DNA of 64,000 bases from Streptomyces sp. NBC_00154 (GTDB taxonomy: Bacteria; Actinomycetota; Actinomycetes; Streptomycetales; Streptomycetaceae), in the NCBI RefSeq assembly GCF_026342835.1, contig NZ_JAPEMI010000003.1, positions 186,001 to 250,000 of the forward strand, in the 5' to 3' direction. Below the pieces are notes generated by a model. It made no database searches and had not been told where the DNA came from. It saw nothing but the letters and a program-made list of their open reading frames with translations. Made by a program: the position numbers and the translations under genes. Below are positions 56,622-64,000 of this stretch, piece by piece (the first letter of the stretch is position 1; each line of letters begins with the position of its first letter).

Positions 56622-57671
56622 ATGCGTGCTTTTCAACTCGTTGAATGGCAGCAACCGCCCGAGCTGCGCGAGGTGCCGGTACCCGAGCCCGGGCCGGGGC
56701 AGGTTCTGGTGAAGGTCGGGGGTGCCGGTGCGTGCCACTCGGATCTGCACATCATGGAGGCACCCGGACCACCACCCGGGTTCGCCACGGAACTGCCCTT
56801 CACGCTCGGCCATGAGAATGCGGGATGGGTGGAGAGGCTGGGAGCGGGTGTCACCGGGTTCGCGTCTGGGGACCCTGTGATGGTCTACGGCCCCTGGGGC
56901 TGTGGGGTGTGCGCCAACTGCCGGGAGGGCCGGGAGAACTACTGCCAGAAGGTCAGTGGTCAGGGCGGGGGCCTGGGAGGCGGTCACGACGGCGGAATGG
57001 CTGAGTACCTGCTGGTCCCGGCGGCGCGATTCCTCATTCCGCTGGGCACCCTCGACCCCCGCCAGGCCGCCCCGCTCAGCGACGCGGGGCTAACCAGCTA
57101 TCACGCCGTCAAGCGATCGGTGCACCTGCTGGGGCCGGGCTCGACCGCGGTGGTGATCGGGGTGGGCGGTCTGGGCCAGATGGCCATCCAGATGGTCCGA
57201 GCGCTCAGCGCGGCGACCACCGTCGTCGCCGTGGACACCGATGCCGGCAAGCTGGAAACGGCCAAGCGCCTGGGTGCGGACGAGGTGCTGCTCTCGGGCG
57301 AGGAGGCGGTGACGCGTATCAAGGACATGACGGGACAGCAGGGCGCTCAGCTCGTGTTGGACATGGTCGGCATAGACCCGACTCTGCGGATGGCTGCTCA
57401 GGTGGCCAAGGTGCTTGGCCACCTGACCATCGTCGGTCTCGGCGGCGGAGCCCTGCCCGTCAACTTCTCGAGCCCGCCGCACGAGTGCTCGGTCGCCTCG
57501 CCCTACTGGGGCTCCCTTCCCGAACTGATGGACGTGATCACCCTCGCCCAGCAGCAAAAGATCAAGATGCTGGTCGAGCACTTCCCCTTGGAACGCGCCA
57601 ACGAGGCATACCAGCTCCTGCACGACGGCAGGATCCAAGGACGCGCCGTCATCGCCCCCCCCCACCCGTGA
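56622..57671 (+). CDS. zinc-dependent alcohol dehydrogenase (MDR family)
   Basis: A 349-residue medium-chain dehydrogenase. Catalytic zinc ligands are in GACHSD and GHENAG, the structural zinc site is CGVCANCREGRENYC, and the cofactor fold is AVVIGVGGLGQMAIQMVRAL with VVAVDTDAGKLE, where Asp favours NAD. It oxidises alcohols to aldehydes or the reverse. ATG 56622 follows AAAGGA. It lies downstream of the P450 gene in the same direction with an ISL3 gene between, so it may oxidise the P450 product. Confidence 0.93.
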   Translation: MRAFQLVEWQQPPELREVPVPEPGPGQVLVKVGGAGACHSDLHIMEAPGPPPGFATELPFTLGHENAGWVERLGAGVTGFASGDPVMVYGPWGCGVCANCREGRENYCQKVSGQGGGLGGGHDGGMAEYLLVPAARFLIPLGTLDPRQAAPLSDAGLTSYHAVKRSVHLLGPGSTAVVIGVGGLGQMAIQMVRALSAATTVVAVDTDAGKLETAKRLGADEVLLSGEEAVTRIKDMTGQQGAQLVLDMVGIDPTLRMAAQVAKVLGHLTIVGLGGGALPVNFSSPPHECSVASPYWGSLPELMDVITLAQQQKIKMLVEHFPLERANEAYQLLHDGRIQGRAVIAPPHP

Positions 57672-57731
57672 GCACTGTCATCAAGGCGACCGGGCTGGTG
57701 CCGTAGGCCATAACTGTCGGGAGGAAACGTC

Positions 57732-57866
57732 ATGGAGGCGGTGGCCGGTGTGATCGCTGGACCGGGCCGCTGGCGCACGGCATCAGCAGCGGGCGCAGCT
57801 GTGTCGGCGCCTGTGACTGTGAAGGTCGCCGGGCGGATGAACGCGGCCTGTCGGCGCTTGTCATGA
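57732..57866 (+). CDS. 44-residue microprotein coupled to a lipid kinase gene
   Basis: ATG 57732 follows GGGAGGAAAC at ideal spacing. The product is MEAVAGVIAGPGRWRTASAA, then GAAVSAPVTVKVAGRMNAAC and RRLS. Its stop overlaps the kinase ATG as ATGA. It could be a real small protein or a leader peptide that couples translation. Confidence 0.5.
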   Translation: MEAVAGVIAGPGRWRTASAAGAAVSAPVTVKVAGRMNAACRRLS

Positions 57867-58855
57867 CCGAGAACGCGTTCCGACCGGTGGCCGCTGCACG
57901 GCGACCGTTTCTGATCGTGAATCCCCGTTCGGGAGGAGGGAAGGCGAGCCGGTTCCGGGTCGCGGACAAAGCCCGTGCATTGGGGGCTCAGGTTCTCCTG
58001 CTCGATCCTTCCAGGCCCCAGGACCTCGCGACTGTCGCCCGGCACGCGGTGGATGAGGGCGCGGATCTGCTGGGGGTGGCCGGCGGAGACGGCACGCAGG
58101 CACTTGTCGCCGGGGTTGCCGCAGAGAGGGGTCTTCCTTTCGTGGTCATTCCGGCCGGTACCCGCAACCACTTCGCGATGGACCTCGGACTGGACCGTGA
58201 GGACCCTTCGGCCGCGCTGGAGGCCCTCACTGACGGCGTCGAGCTGTGCGTGGATCTCGGGTTCGCCGGCGAGCGGGTGTTCGTCAACAACGTGTCGTTC
58301 GGTGCCTATGCCGCCCTGGTGCAGGACCCGGCCTATCGGGAGGACAAGATCGGCACCGTGGTGCGGATCCTCCCGGAATTCCTGGCCCGCCACGAGGGCC
58401 CGGAGCTGGTGGTACACGCTGGGCTGCTCACGGTGGACCAGCCGGATGCCGTGCTGGTGAGCAACAACCCCTACCGGGTGGATGACCCGGCCGGGCTTGG
58501 CAGGCGCGCGGAGCTGGACTCCGGGCTCCTGGGGGTACTGGCCGCCAGGGCGGAGACGCCCGCCGAGACGGCCGCCCGGCTGCGAGGTGGGCAGACGCAC
58601 GGCCTGACCACTCTGGCCACCTCTGAGGAGGTTGTTGTCGATGCCGGCGTCCCGGTTGTCCCCGTCGGGCTGGACGGTGAAGCCGTCACCCTGCCGGCTC
58701 CTGTGCGGTGCCGGATCAGTCCCGGGACGCTACGGGTACGGGTTCCTCGCCATCGGCCGGGTGCCGTGCCCGCCGGGCGGCCTCCGGGCCGGGGCACCAT
58801 CCGGCGGGTGGCCTCGGCTGTCGGGCGAGCTGTTCACGGCCGTCATAACGGCTGA
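57863..58855 (+). CDS. diacylglycerol kinase-family lipid kinase
   Basis: A 330-residue DAGK/YegS-type kinase: FLIVNPRSGGGKASRF near residue 20 and the nucleotide loop GGDGTQ at about 74, then FVVIPAGTRNHFAMDLGLD and FVNNVSFGAYAALV. It should phosphorylate a lipid such as diacylglycerol. The C-terminal 40 residues are basic and Pro/Arg-rich, an unusual tail. ATG 57863 overlaps the stop of the 44-codon ORF. Confidence 0.9.
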   Translation: MTENAFRPVAAARRPFLIVNPRSGGGKASRFRVADKARALGAQVLLLDPSRPQDLATVARHAVDEGADLLGVAGGDGTQALVAGVAAERGLPFVVIPAGTRNHFAMDLGLDREDPSAALEALTDGVELCVDLGFAGERVFVNNVSFGAYAALVQDPAYREDKIGTVVRILPEFLARHEGPELVVHAGLLTVDQPDAVLVSNNPYRVDDPAGLGRRAELDSGLLGVLAARAETPAETAARLRGGQTHGLTTLATSEEVVVDAGVPVVPVGLDGEAVTLPAPVRCRISPGTLRVRVPRHRPGAVPAGRPPGRGTIRRVASAVGRAVHGRHNG

Positions 58856-59154
58856 CCGAAGCCGAACCGGGCAGACGCGCGGACTTCCCCGGTCGCCACG
58901 TGGGCACCCCGCGCGCGGCCCTGGCTGGCGACGAGCCGCGCAGCAGGTTCCAGACAGGCAGCAGGTTCCAGACGGAACGGGCAATGCGGGATCAGCCATC
59001 GTGGCGGACGGCCGTGATCTGGGAGTGATGCCGAGCGGGCGGCGGACGCCGGAGCGATCGTTGCTCCGCCGTCGCAGCGCGTTCGCTTCGCGGTCGTCCG
59101 AGGCCGTGCGGCTTTTCGCTGTTCGCCGGTGGCCGGCCGATCTGGCTCCGGTGA
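58856..59154. other. intergenic, no gene recognised
   Basis: Convergent region between the lipid kinase and the HdeD remnant. A short direct repeat, cagcaggttccagac, occurs twice near 58941-58972. No gene-like frame. Confidence 0.45.
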
Positions 59155-59596
59155 TCAGTGCTGGGGGTGCGGACGGTGGAACGGGGGGCGCCGCTGGGCG
59201 GCGGGGGCCGGAGCAAGACGGCCCATTTCGACGCGCATCATGACGGTGCGGACCACCTCGGTCAGGCCCAGGACTATGGCCATGAGGCCCACCACCAGGG
59301 TGAGTGCCGCGATCGAGGCGAACGGCGAGACGATCAGCACGATGCCCGCCAGAGCGCTGATGATCCCGAAAGCCACATGCCAGCCTCGGTCCGGCATAGA
59401 CGCCGAAGAGCACGCCGAGGACCCGCCCCGGTCAGACCAGGGTGATAACGCCCAGGGCGGTAGTGGCCAGACCCATGGTGAGCAGGATCTGCCAGCCCAT
59501 GTTCGCCAGGACGGCCATGCCTTCGGTCAGGGGCGTGTCCTGTGGCTCGGTGCTGCGCGCGGGAGCGGGGCCTGAGGACTCGGAAGGGGTGGTCAT
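59155..59596 (-). pseudogene. HdeD-family membrane protein, nonsense mutation and internal deletion
   Basis: From ATG 59596 (AAAAGGAGG upstream) the frame reads MTTPSESSGPAPARSTEPQD, MAVLANMGWQILLTMGLATT and ALGVITLV, then TGA where HdeD proteins have Trp. The sequence continues PGRVLGVLFGVYAG, skips the middle helices, and resumes in another frame as DRGWHVAFGIISALAGIVLI and VSPFASIAALTLVVGLMAIV. The family has six helices and about 200 residues; roughly two to three are gone. Non-functional. Confidence 0.75.
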
Positions 59597-59631
59597 GACG
59601 TCTGCCTCCTTTTGGGAGGAGCGGGGTCACG

Positions 59632-59748
59632 TCAGTACACGTCCATCGTCACCCGATCGGCCCCGTGTCGCTCGGCGGAGCGGGCGACCCTAGCGGCGAC
59701 GACGTGTGCACCCACGATGGCGCGGTCGCAGTCGACACAGATCCTCAT
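59632..59748 (-). CDS. small cysteine-pair protein
   Basis: ATG 59748 follows GGGAGG. The 38-residue product MRICVDCDRAIVGAHVVAAR, then VARSAERHGADRVTMDVY, has a CxxC knuckle. Similar tiny proteins occur in streptomycetes. No function known. Confidence 0.4.
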   Translation of the reverse strand: MRICVDCDRAIVGAHVVAARVARSAERHGADRVTMDVY

Positions 59749-59810
59749 CGCCGGGCCTCCCGCCGGGGCCATGGAGCAATTGTCAATTCTTGTGGGTGGC
59801 GAGGTGGTGA

Positions 59811-60461
59811 CTACCGCTCGGTGATGAGGGCGGGCAATTTGCGCATGTCGTGGAAGACGACGGTTTCGTGGCCTTCGAGCCGTTCCGCCGGGGTCAGTCC
59901 GCCGGCGTAGCCGAAGGCTCGCATGCCGGCGGCGCGGGCGGCATGGACGCCGGGCTGGCTGTCCTCGACCACCACACAGGCCGCGGGATCGACGCCCATC
60001 TGCCTGGCAGCGTGCAGGAACAGGTCAGGTGCGGGCTTGCCGCGGAAGACCTCGGTGGCGCTGTAGATGCGGCCTGCGAAGCGTTCGTAGAGGCCGGTGC
60101 GACCCAGGGTGTGCCGCATCTTGTCGTGGGAGCCGCTGGAGGCCACGCACATCGGCAGGGTGAGCGCGTCGAGTGCTTCCGGCAGGCCCTCGACGGGGGC
60201 GAGCCCGGCATCCACGGCCTCACCGTGGAGTTGCTCGAACCGGTCCGACCAGATCGTGGCCGTCTCCTCGCCGAGCCGAGCAGCGACCTGCTCGCGGATG
60301 GCGGCATGCGAACGCCCAATGAACCGGTCGACGACCTCATCCTCGGTGAGCGGCCACCCCAGCTCCGCTCCGAGGGCGACCTGGACACGTGCGGCGATGC
60401 GTTCGCTGTCGACCAGCACGCCGTCGCAGTCGAATATGACGAGTTCAATCGGCTTGATCAT
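59811..60461 (-). CDS. HAD-superfamily phosphatase (beta-phosphoglucomutase-like)
   Basis: A 216-residue HAD hydrolase, subclass I. Motif 1 is VIFDCDGVLVDSE (nucleophile Asp11, Asp13), motif 2 is MCVASSGSHDKM, motif 3 includes Lys in FRGKPAPDLFLHAA, and motif 4 is CVVVEDSQPGVHAARAAGM. The substrate is probably a small sugar or other phosphate. The start is ATG 60461. Neighbours give no pathway. Confidence 0.92.
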   Translation of the reverse strand: MIKPIELVIFDCDGVLVDSERIAARVQVALGAELGWPLTEDEVVDRFIGRSHAAIREQVAARLGEETATIWSDRFEQLHGEAVDAGLAPVEGLPEALDALTLPMCVASSGSHDKMRHTLGRTGLYERFAGRIYSATEVFRGKPAPDLFLHAARQMGVDPAACVVVEDSQPGVHAARAAGMRAFGYAGGLTPAERLEGHETVVFHDMRKLPALITER

Positions 60462-60485
60462 CTCCGCAGCATAGAGCTTGCCAGG

Positions 60486-61743
60486 TCACGCGGCTGTGAT
60501 GTTCCCGTGGCGCTCGGCCAGGACGCCGTTCTCGAACTTGGCCCCGGCGCGGACCAGCGCGACCAGATGGGCGCCTGTGATTGCACGCCAGCGTTCCTGG
60601 GCGGACTCGACGAGCTTGAACACCATCGCCAGGGCGGCGGCCGGGCTGCCGGCGCCACGGGTGACCTTGGTCCGCAGCTTGACGGTGGAGAACGTCGACT
60701 CGATGGGGTTTGTGGTGCGCAGGTGGACCCAGTGCTCGGCCGGGAAGTCGTAGAACGCCAGTAGTTCCTCCCGGTCGTCGGTGATCTTCGCGACGGCCTT
60801 GGGCCACTTGGTGCCGTAGGTCTTCGCGAACGCCTCAATCGCCTTCTCGGCGTACGTGCGGTTCTCGGCGTTGTAGATCTCCTGCATCGCCTTCGTTGCA
60901 CCCGGCTGTGCTGACTTGGGCAGGGCATTTATTACATTTCGTGCTTTGTGAACCCAGCAGCGCTGATGGCGGGCCGCGGGGAAGACCTCGGCCAGGGCCT
61001 TCCACAGACCCATCGCCCCGTCGCCGACGACCAACTCGGGATCGCGCATGCCGCGACGCCGGCAGCCGCGCAGCAGGTCGGCCCACGACTCGGTCGACTC
61101 CCGCAACCCTTCCGCGATGGCGATCAGCTCCTTGGTGCCGTCGACACGCACCCCGAGCAGGACCAGGACGCACAAGTGCGCCTGGCCGAGGCGGACCTTG
61201 GGGTGGACCCCATCCGCCCAGACGTAGACGAAGTCGCGGTCGGACAGGTCACGGGCCTGGAAGGCGGAGTGGTCCTCGCCCCCACTGCTTCGTCAGTCGG
61301 GTCACCGTTGCTGGTGACAGCCCGGCCGCCGAGCCGAGGAACTGCTCCAGCGCGGGCACGAAATCCCCGGACGACAGTCCGTGCAGGTAGAGCAGCGGCA
61401 GCACCTCGCTGACCTTTGGTGACTTGCGGCACCAGGGCGGCAGGATCTTGGAGGAGAACCGCTTGCGCTCGCCCGTGGACTCGTCGATGCGGCGGTCGTT
61501 GACCCGGGGCACGGTGACCTCGATGGCCCCGGCTGCCGTGGCCACGGTCCGGGGCCGGTGGTGGCCGTTGCGGACCACGAGGCGACGCCCGCGCTCGTCT
61601 GTCTCGGCAGCCAACTCGGCTATGTACTGGTTGACTTCCGCTTCCAGAGCGGCGGCCAGCATTCGGCGGGCGCCCTCGCGAACGATCTCGTCGATCAGGG
61701 AGCCGGACAGGGTGGAGCCGTCGTCGGTGACTACGCTGAGCAC
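60486..61743 (-). pseudogene. IS256 family transposase, single frameshift
   Basis: The first frame (61743-61249) has SLIDEIVREGARRMLAAALE, RNGHHRPRTVATAAGAIEVT and LSPATVTRLTKQW. Then the frame changes at about 61275, and the rest (stop 60486) reads DRDFVYVWADGVHPKVRLG, VVGDGAMGLWKALAEVFPAA, and RTTNPIESTFSTVKLRTKVT with the catalytic Glu. The Transposase_mut residues are present on both sides of the shift. Confidence 0.88.
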
Positions 61744-61860
61744 AGGGCGTGCCTTCCCGACCCGCGCTGCAACGCGGGCCTACTCGGTGACCATCACAGG
61801 ATCATTCGGGAAGGTACGCCCTTCGCGTCCCTCCCGGAACCGATCCACAAGTCCTGAGCA

Positions 61861-62406
61861 TTGCTCGAGCGCGACTATCAGAAGTGGCGGGCTGTAAGCA
61901 CGGACGCGGTGAGGACGGCTGTGGTCCGTGTCGAGGAGCACGATCTGGTGTGGATCGTCTCCTGGCAGTCCGAGGAGTTCGCACACACTCGGAACTCGAA
62001 GTACATGCTGATTGGCAATGGGCCGTACCTGGTCGACCGCGTCGACGGAGGACTGCACCAGATCGCCGTCGTCTCCGCGAAAACCGGAGAGTGGGAGGAC
62101 GACTACCGAGCCCGGATACGTGGGCTGCCGGTGCGCACCGCAGTAGACGATCTACACGATGCGCTATGCGGAGTCGCCGCTACGCGCGGACGCATGCACG
62201 CTGTGCGGACACTGCGCCAGAGGCTGCCTGTGCTCTCGCCTGCGGAGGCCATCGAATACGTGAGCGCGTTGCTGGACGGTGATACGCCCGCGCGCCTCGT
62301 GGCCGTCGCCACCAAGGAACTCGTGGAGCCTCTCAACCCGGTACTTGCGGTGGAAACCATTCTGAGCGGGGCGGCGATCCGAGCCGGTCAGAGACCCGAG
62401 GGATGA
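61861..62406 (+). CDS. YrhB/Imm35-like domain protein, probably 5'-truncated
   Basis: A 181-residue protein whose first half matches YrhB-type proteins (VRTAVVRVEEHDLVWIVSWQ, MLIGNGPYLVDRVDGGLHQI, RTAVDDLHDAL). The family is linked to toxin immunity in some genomes. The start is a TTG directly after an in-frame stop, and the usual first 15 or so residues are missing, so insertion of the IS256 element just upstream (ends by about 61860) probably removed the true start. A helical C-terminal half follows. Confidence 0.7.
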   Translation: MLERDYQKWRAVSTDAVRTAVVRVEEHDLVWIVSWQSEEFAHTRNSKYMLIGNGPYLVDRVDGGLHQIAVVSAKTGEWEDDYRARIRGLPVRTAVDDLHDALCGVAATRGRMHAVRTLRQRLPVLSPAEAIEYVSALLDGDTPARLVAVATKELVEPLNPVLAVETILSGAAIRAGQRPEG

Positions 62407-62966
62407 CTGGAAAGCCAGTCGCCATGCCGATCGCGCATCCGGTCCCGTTCCTCGGTCGTGGCAAGGAAGACGTCGGCGCCACCGTCGTAGGGGTGGTGGA
62501 TGCGCTGCATGCGGGTGTCGGTGATGAGGATTCCCGCCGCCTTGTCGTCGGCGATGTCTCGGAGCGGCTCGTCGATGCAGCCTCGCCGCCAGGGCCGGCG
62601 GGCGGCGAAGAGGTGGCAGTACGTGCGGAACTCAGGGTCAGGATCGTCCTCCATCAGCAGGCTCTGCCAATACCCCGTGACGGGTTGCGATGACGGAACC
62701 TCGGCTTCGGTCGTCCAAAGCGGAGTGATCACATACACGTCTGCACCAGCGAACAACTCATCGAGGACGGTGTTGTAACGCTCCAGGACGACGGTGTACT
62801 CGCTCTCGTCCTCCGCGTACCGCTTCGACTCCGGCAGGCTGTGAAAACGTACCCAGACATCCCGATACGGGTCACGGAGCTTGTACCCAACCGGAGGGCA
62901 ACTGGGCCAACGCTGCTGCCACAGCTCCGTCAGATCCGCCTGCCCGTCTCCAGACACCCGTCGCAC
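62388..62966 (-). CDS. DUF3885 domain protein
   Basis: A 192-residue protein with the DUF3885 signature (WPSCPPVGYKLRDPYRDVWV, RFHSLPESKRYAEDESEYTV, HPYDGGADVFLATTEERDRM). Function unknown. Its 3' end overlaps the YrhB-like gene on the other strand by 19 bp. Confidence 0.8.
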   Translation of the reverse strand: MRRVSGDGQADLTELWQQRWPSCPPVGYKLRDPYRDVWVRFHSLPESKRYAEDESEYTVVLERYNTVLDELFAGADVYVITPLWTTEAEVPSSQPVTGYWQSLLMEDDPDPEFRTYCHLFAARRPWRRGCIDEPLRDIADDKAAGILITDTRMQRIHHPYDGGADVFLATTEERDRMRDRHGDWLSSHPSGL

Positions 62967-63075
62967 TCGTCCTCTCGCGTATGAACCTACCGACGACCAT
63001 GATGCCGGGGCTCACGAACGAGAGAAACCGACTCCTTAGCTGTGCCATCTCATGACGTTGGTGCCACGGTCACAA

Positions 63076-63597
63076 TCACTGCGCGGAGGGGTTGTTGTAG
63101 TCGTTGAGAAGGGGGCTGTGGCGTTCGGTGAGTGGGACAACGCCGAGATCTTCACGCATGAGCTCTCGCATCTTGGCAGCTGCTTCGCCGCGTGCCTCCC
63201 AGCGGGCGCGATCCTCTGGACTGCTGACAGCAGCGCCGTCGATGTAGCCGTCGCAGATGCTTCGCAGGCAGTGGAACACGCTGTTGGAGGCCTTGACGAC
63301 GGGTTGGGGCGCGATGAGCCACATCCGTTCTGATGCGATGGCTATGCCTGAATCCCGAAAGGCTGCGCGCAGCGCAAGCGCCCGCTCGTCGTCGGAAGGG
63401 TGCTCTAGCTCGGCCAAGGCCCGCAGGGTCTCCCCGAGGACCTTCACGGTGGTGGTGTACTGCGTGTAGATGTCGAGCCGCAGCCGAAGAGCTTCTTTGA
63501 CATCCTCGTGCTTCCACCGATTCCGATCTGCGATGAGAGTAGCGACGATGCCAATCGCGGCCCCGGCCAGGGTGGAGAGCAGTGGCAACCAATCCAT
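63076..63597 (-). CDS. hypothetical membrane-anchored protein
   Basis: A 173-residue protein with one N-terminal membrane helix (WLPLLSTLAGAAIGIVATLI) and a long helical soluble domain (EALRLRLDIYTQYTTTVKVL, RWEARGEAAAKMRELMREDL). ATG 63597. No family named; similar stand-alone proteins are common in actinobacteria. Confidence 0.75.
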   Translation of the reverse strand: MDWLPLLSTLAGAAIGIVATLIADRNRWKHEDVKEALRLRLDIYTQYTTTVKVLGETLRALAELEHPSDDERALALRAAFRDSGIAIASERMWLIAPQPVVKASNSVFHCLRSICDGYIDGAAVSSPEDRARWEARGEAAAKMRELMREDLGVVPLTERHSPLLNDYNNPSAQ

Positions 63598-63804
63598 GCG
63601 GTCCAGCTTGGGCTATCCCGTACGACGGCACCAAGTGGGCTTCGAGAACGAACCTGTACTGCCAGCGCCGAGACCACCCGATGCTGACCCGTAACCAACC
63701 TCCGCGAGACAGCACACTTTTAGCTGCCGCTTCCAGTCACGCTTGGCAAAGTGAACGCCCCGCTGGCGAATGCCGGCGGGGCGGTGGTTGTGCAGGCCGG
63801 GCGG

Positions 63805-63850
63805 CCTGTCCAGTTCTCGGCCGCCCCGTGGCTGCCGAGAACCAGACAGG
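63805..63850. terminator. hairpin between convergent or flanking small genes
   Basis: cctgtccagttctcgg (63805-63820) and ccgagaaccagacagg (63835-63850) pair at 14 of 16 positions. A second G/C hairpin, cgccccgc with gcggggcg, lies at about 63757-63783. Confidence 0.5.
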
Positions 63851-63858
63851 TCGGCGGG

Positions 63859-63984
63859 TCAGCGAATCTGGAGCGAGCGCACGTTGTCGGGGGTGTCGTC
63901 GGTGGGCCGAACGCCCGGAATCGGGAGGTGGAGGTGCAGCACGACCGAGGCGGCGCGCATCAGCAGATGGGCCTTCCCGCTCAC
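63859..63984 (-). CDS. small hypothetical ORF
   Basis: GTG 63984 follows GGGAGA. The 41-residue product starts MSGKAHLLMRAASVVLHLHL and ends TPDNVRSLQIR. A hairpin follows the stop. No family recognised. Confidence 0.35.
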   Translation of the reverse strand: MSGKAHLLMRAASVVLHLHLPIPGVRPTDDTPDNVRSLQIR

Positions 63985-64000
63985 CGGTCTCCCTTGATGC

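Noticed and set aside
58941..58972. Short tandem direct repeat (cagcaggttccagac twice)
   Set aside because: Only two copies with no associated element; not enough for a functional repeat call.

Overview
The window is high-GC actinobacterial DNA and reads as Streptomyces or a close relative. The evidence is strong G/C third-position bias, frequent GTG starts, GGAGG-type ribosome binding sites, an ECF42-type sigma factor beside a YCII/DGPF protein, several PAS/GAF/PP2C/ATPase proteins, and a type I-E CRISPR repeat of the form seen in streptomycetes. I see no rRNA, tRNA, ribosomal or central-metabolism gene. The density of insertion sequences, truncated genes and broken reading frames fits an accessory region such as a chromosome arm, an integrated island or a large plasmid.

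Layout. 1-4.4 kb: a zinc-ribbon hypothetical locus, then a 3.4-kb IS5-type transposon with 43-bp ends that carries an ArsR-like regulator and an MFS transporter. 4.4-8.4 kb: an IS3/Tn3 chimeric fragment, the sigma/YCII pair and a shifted integrase-core transposase. 8.4-11.7 kb: a lipoprotein and a large secreted zinc metalloprotease. 12-18.8 kb: gene remnants, a beta-propeller protein, phage-like fragments, a tandem universal stress protein, a truncated AraC regulator and small ORFs. 19.2-23 kb: a decayed type I-E CRISPR locus with six repeats, cas2, and a 5'-truncated cas1 split by an insertion element that has its own passenger gene; the cas1 remnant is joined to a broken tyrosine recombinase. 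23.5-30 kb: a group II intron remnant, a secreted HNH nuclease, IS110/IS5/IS4 pieces and two small membrane proteins. 30-41.7 kb: four SpoIIE/RsbU-type PP2C phosphatases around a TetR regulator; the outermost two are close paralogs in inverted orientation. 41.7-46.3 kb: a shifted integrase, then a TetR / MFS / epoxide hydrolase group. 46.3-51.6 kb: a dead Tn3 transposase and an apparently intact two-gene IS5-type element. 52.2-57.7 kb: ferredoxin, ferredoxin reductase and cytochrome P450, then an ISL3 insertion and an alcohol dehydrogenase. 57.7-64 kb: a lipid kinase with a coupled microprotein, an HdeD pseudogene, a HAD phosphatase, an IS256 pseudogene, and YrhB, DUF3885 and membrane-anchored hypothetical genes.

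How the parts work together. The PP2C group looks like a partner-switching module in which sensor phosphatases with built-in RsbW-like kinase domains would act on anti-anti-sigma factors encoded elsewhere. The ferredoxin/reductase/P450 genes form a complete electron-transfer chain for one monooxygenase, and the dehydrogenase downstream may oxidise its alcohol product. The ArsR/MFS and TetR/MFS/epoxide hydrolase groups look like inducible efflux or detoxification units. Points of most interest are passenger genes inside IS-type elements, hairpins that hide the ribosome binding site of three transposase genes, an unstudied accessory protein linked to one IS5-type family, and the CRISPR locus whose cas1 reading frame is restored when the insertion is removed in silico.
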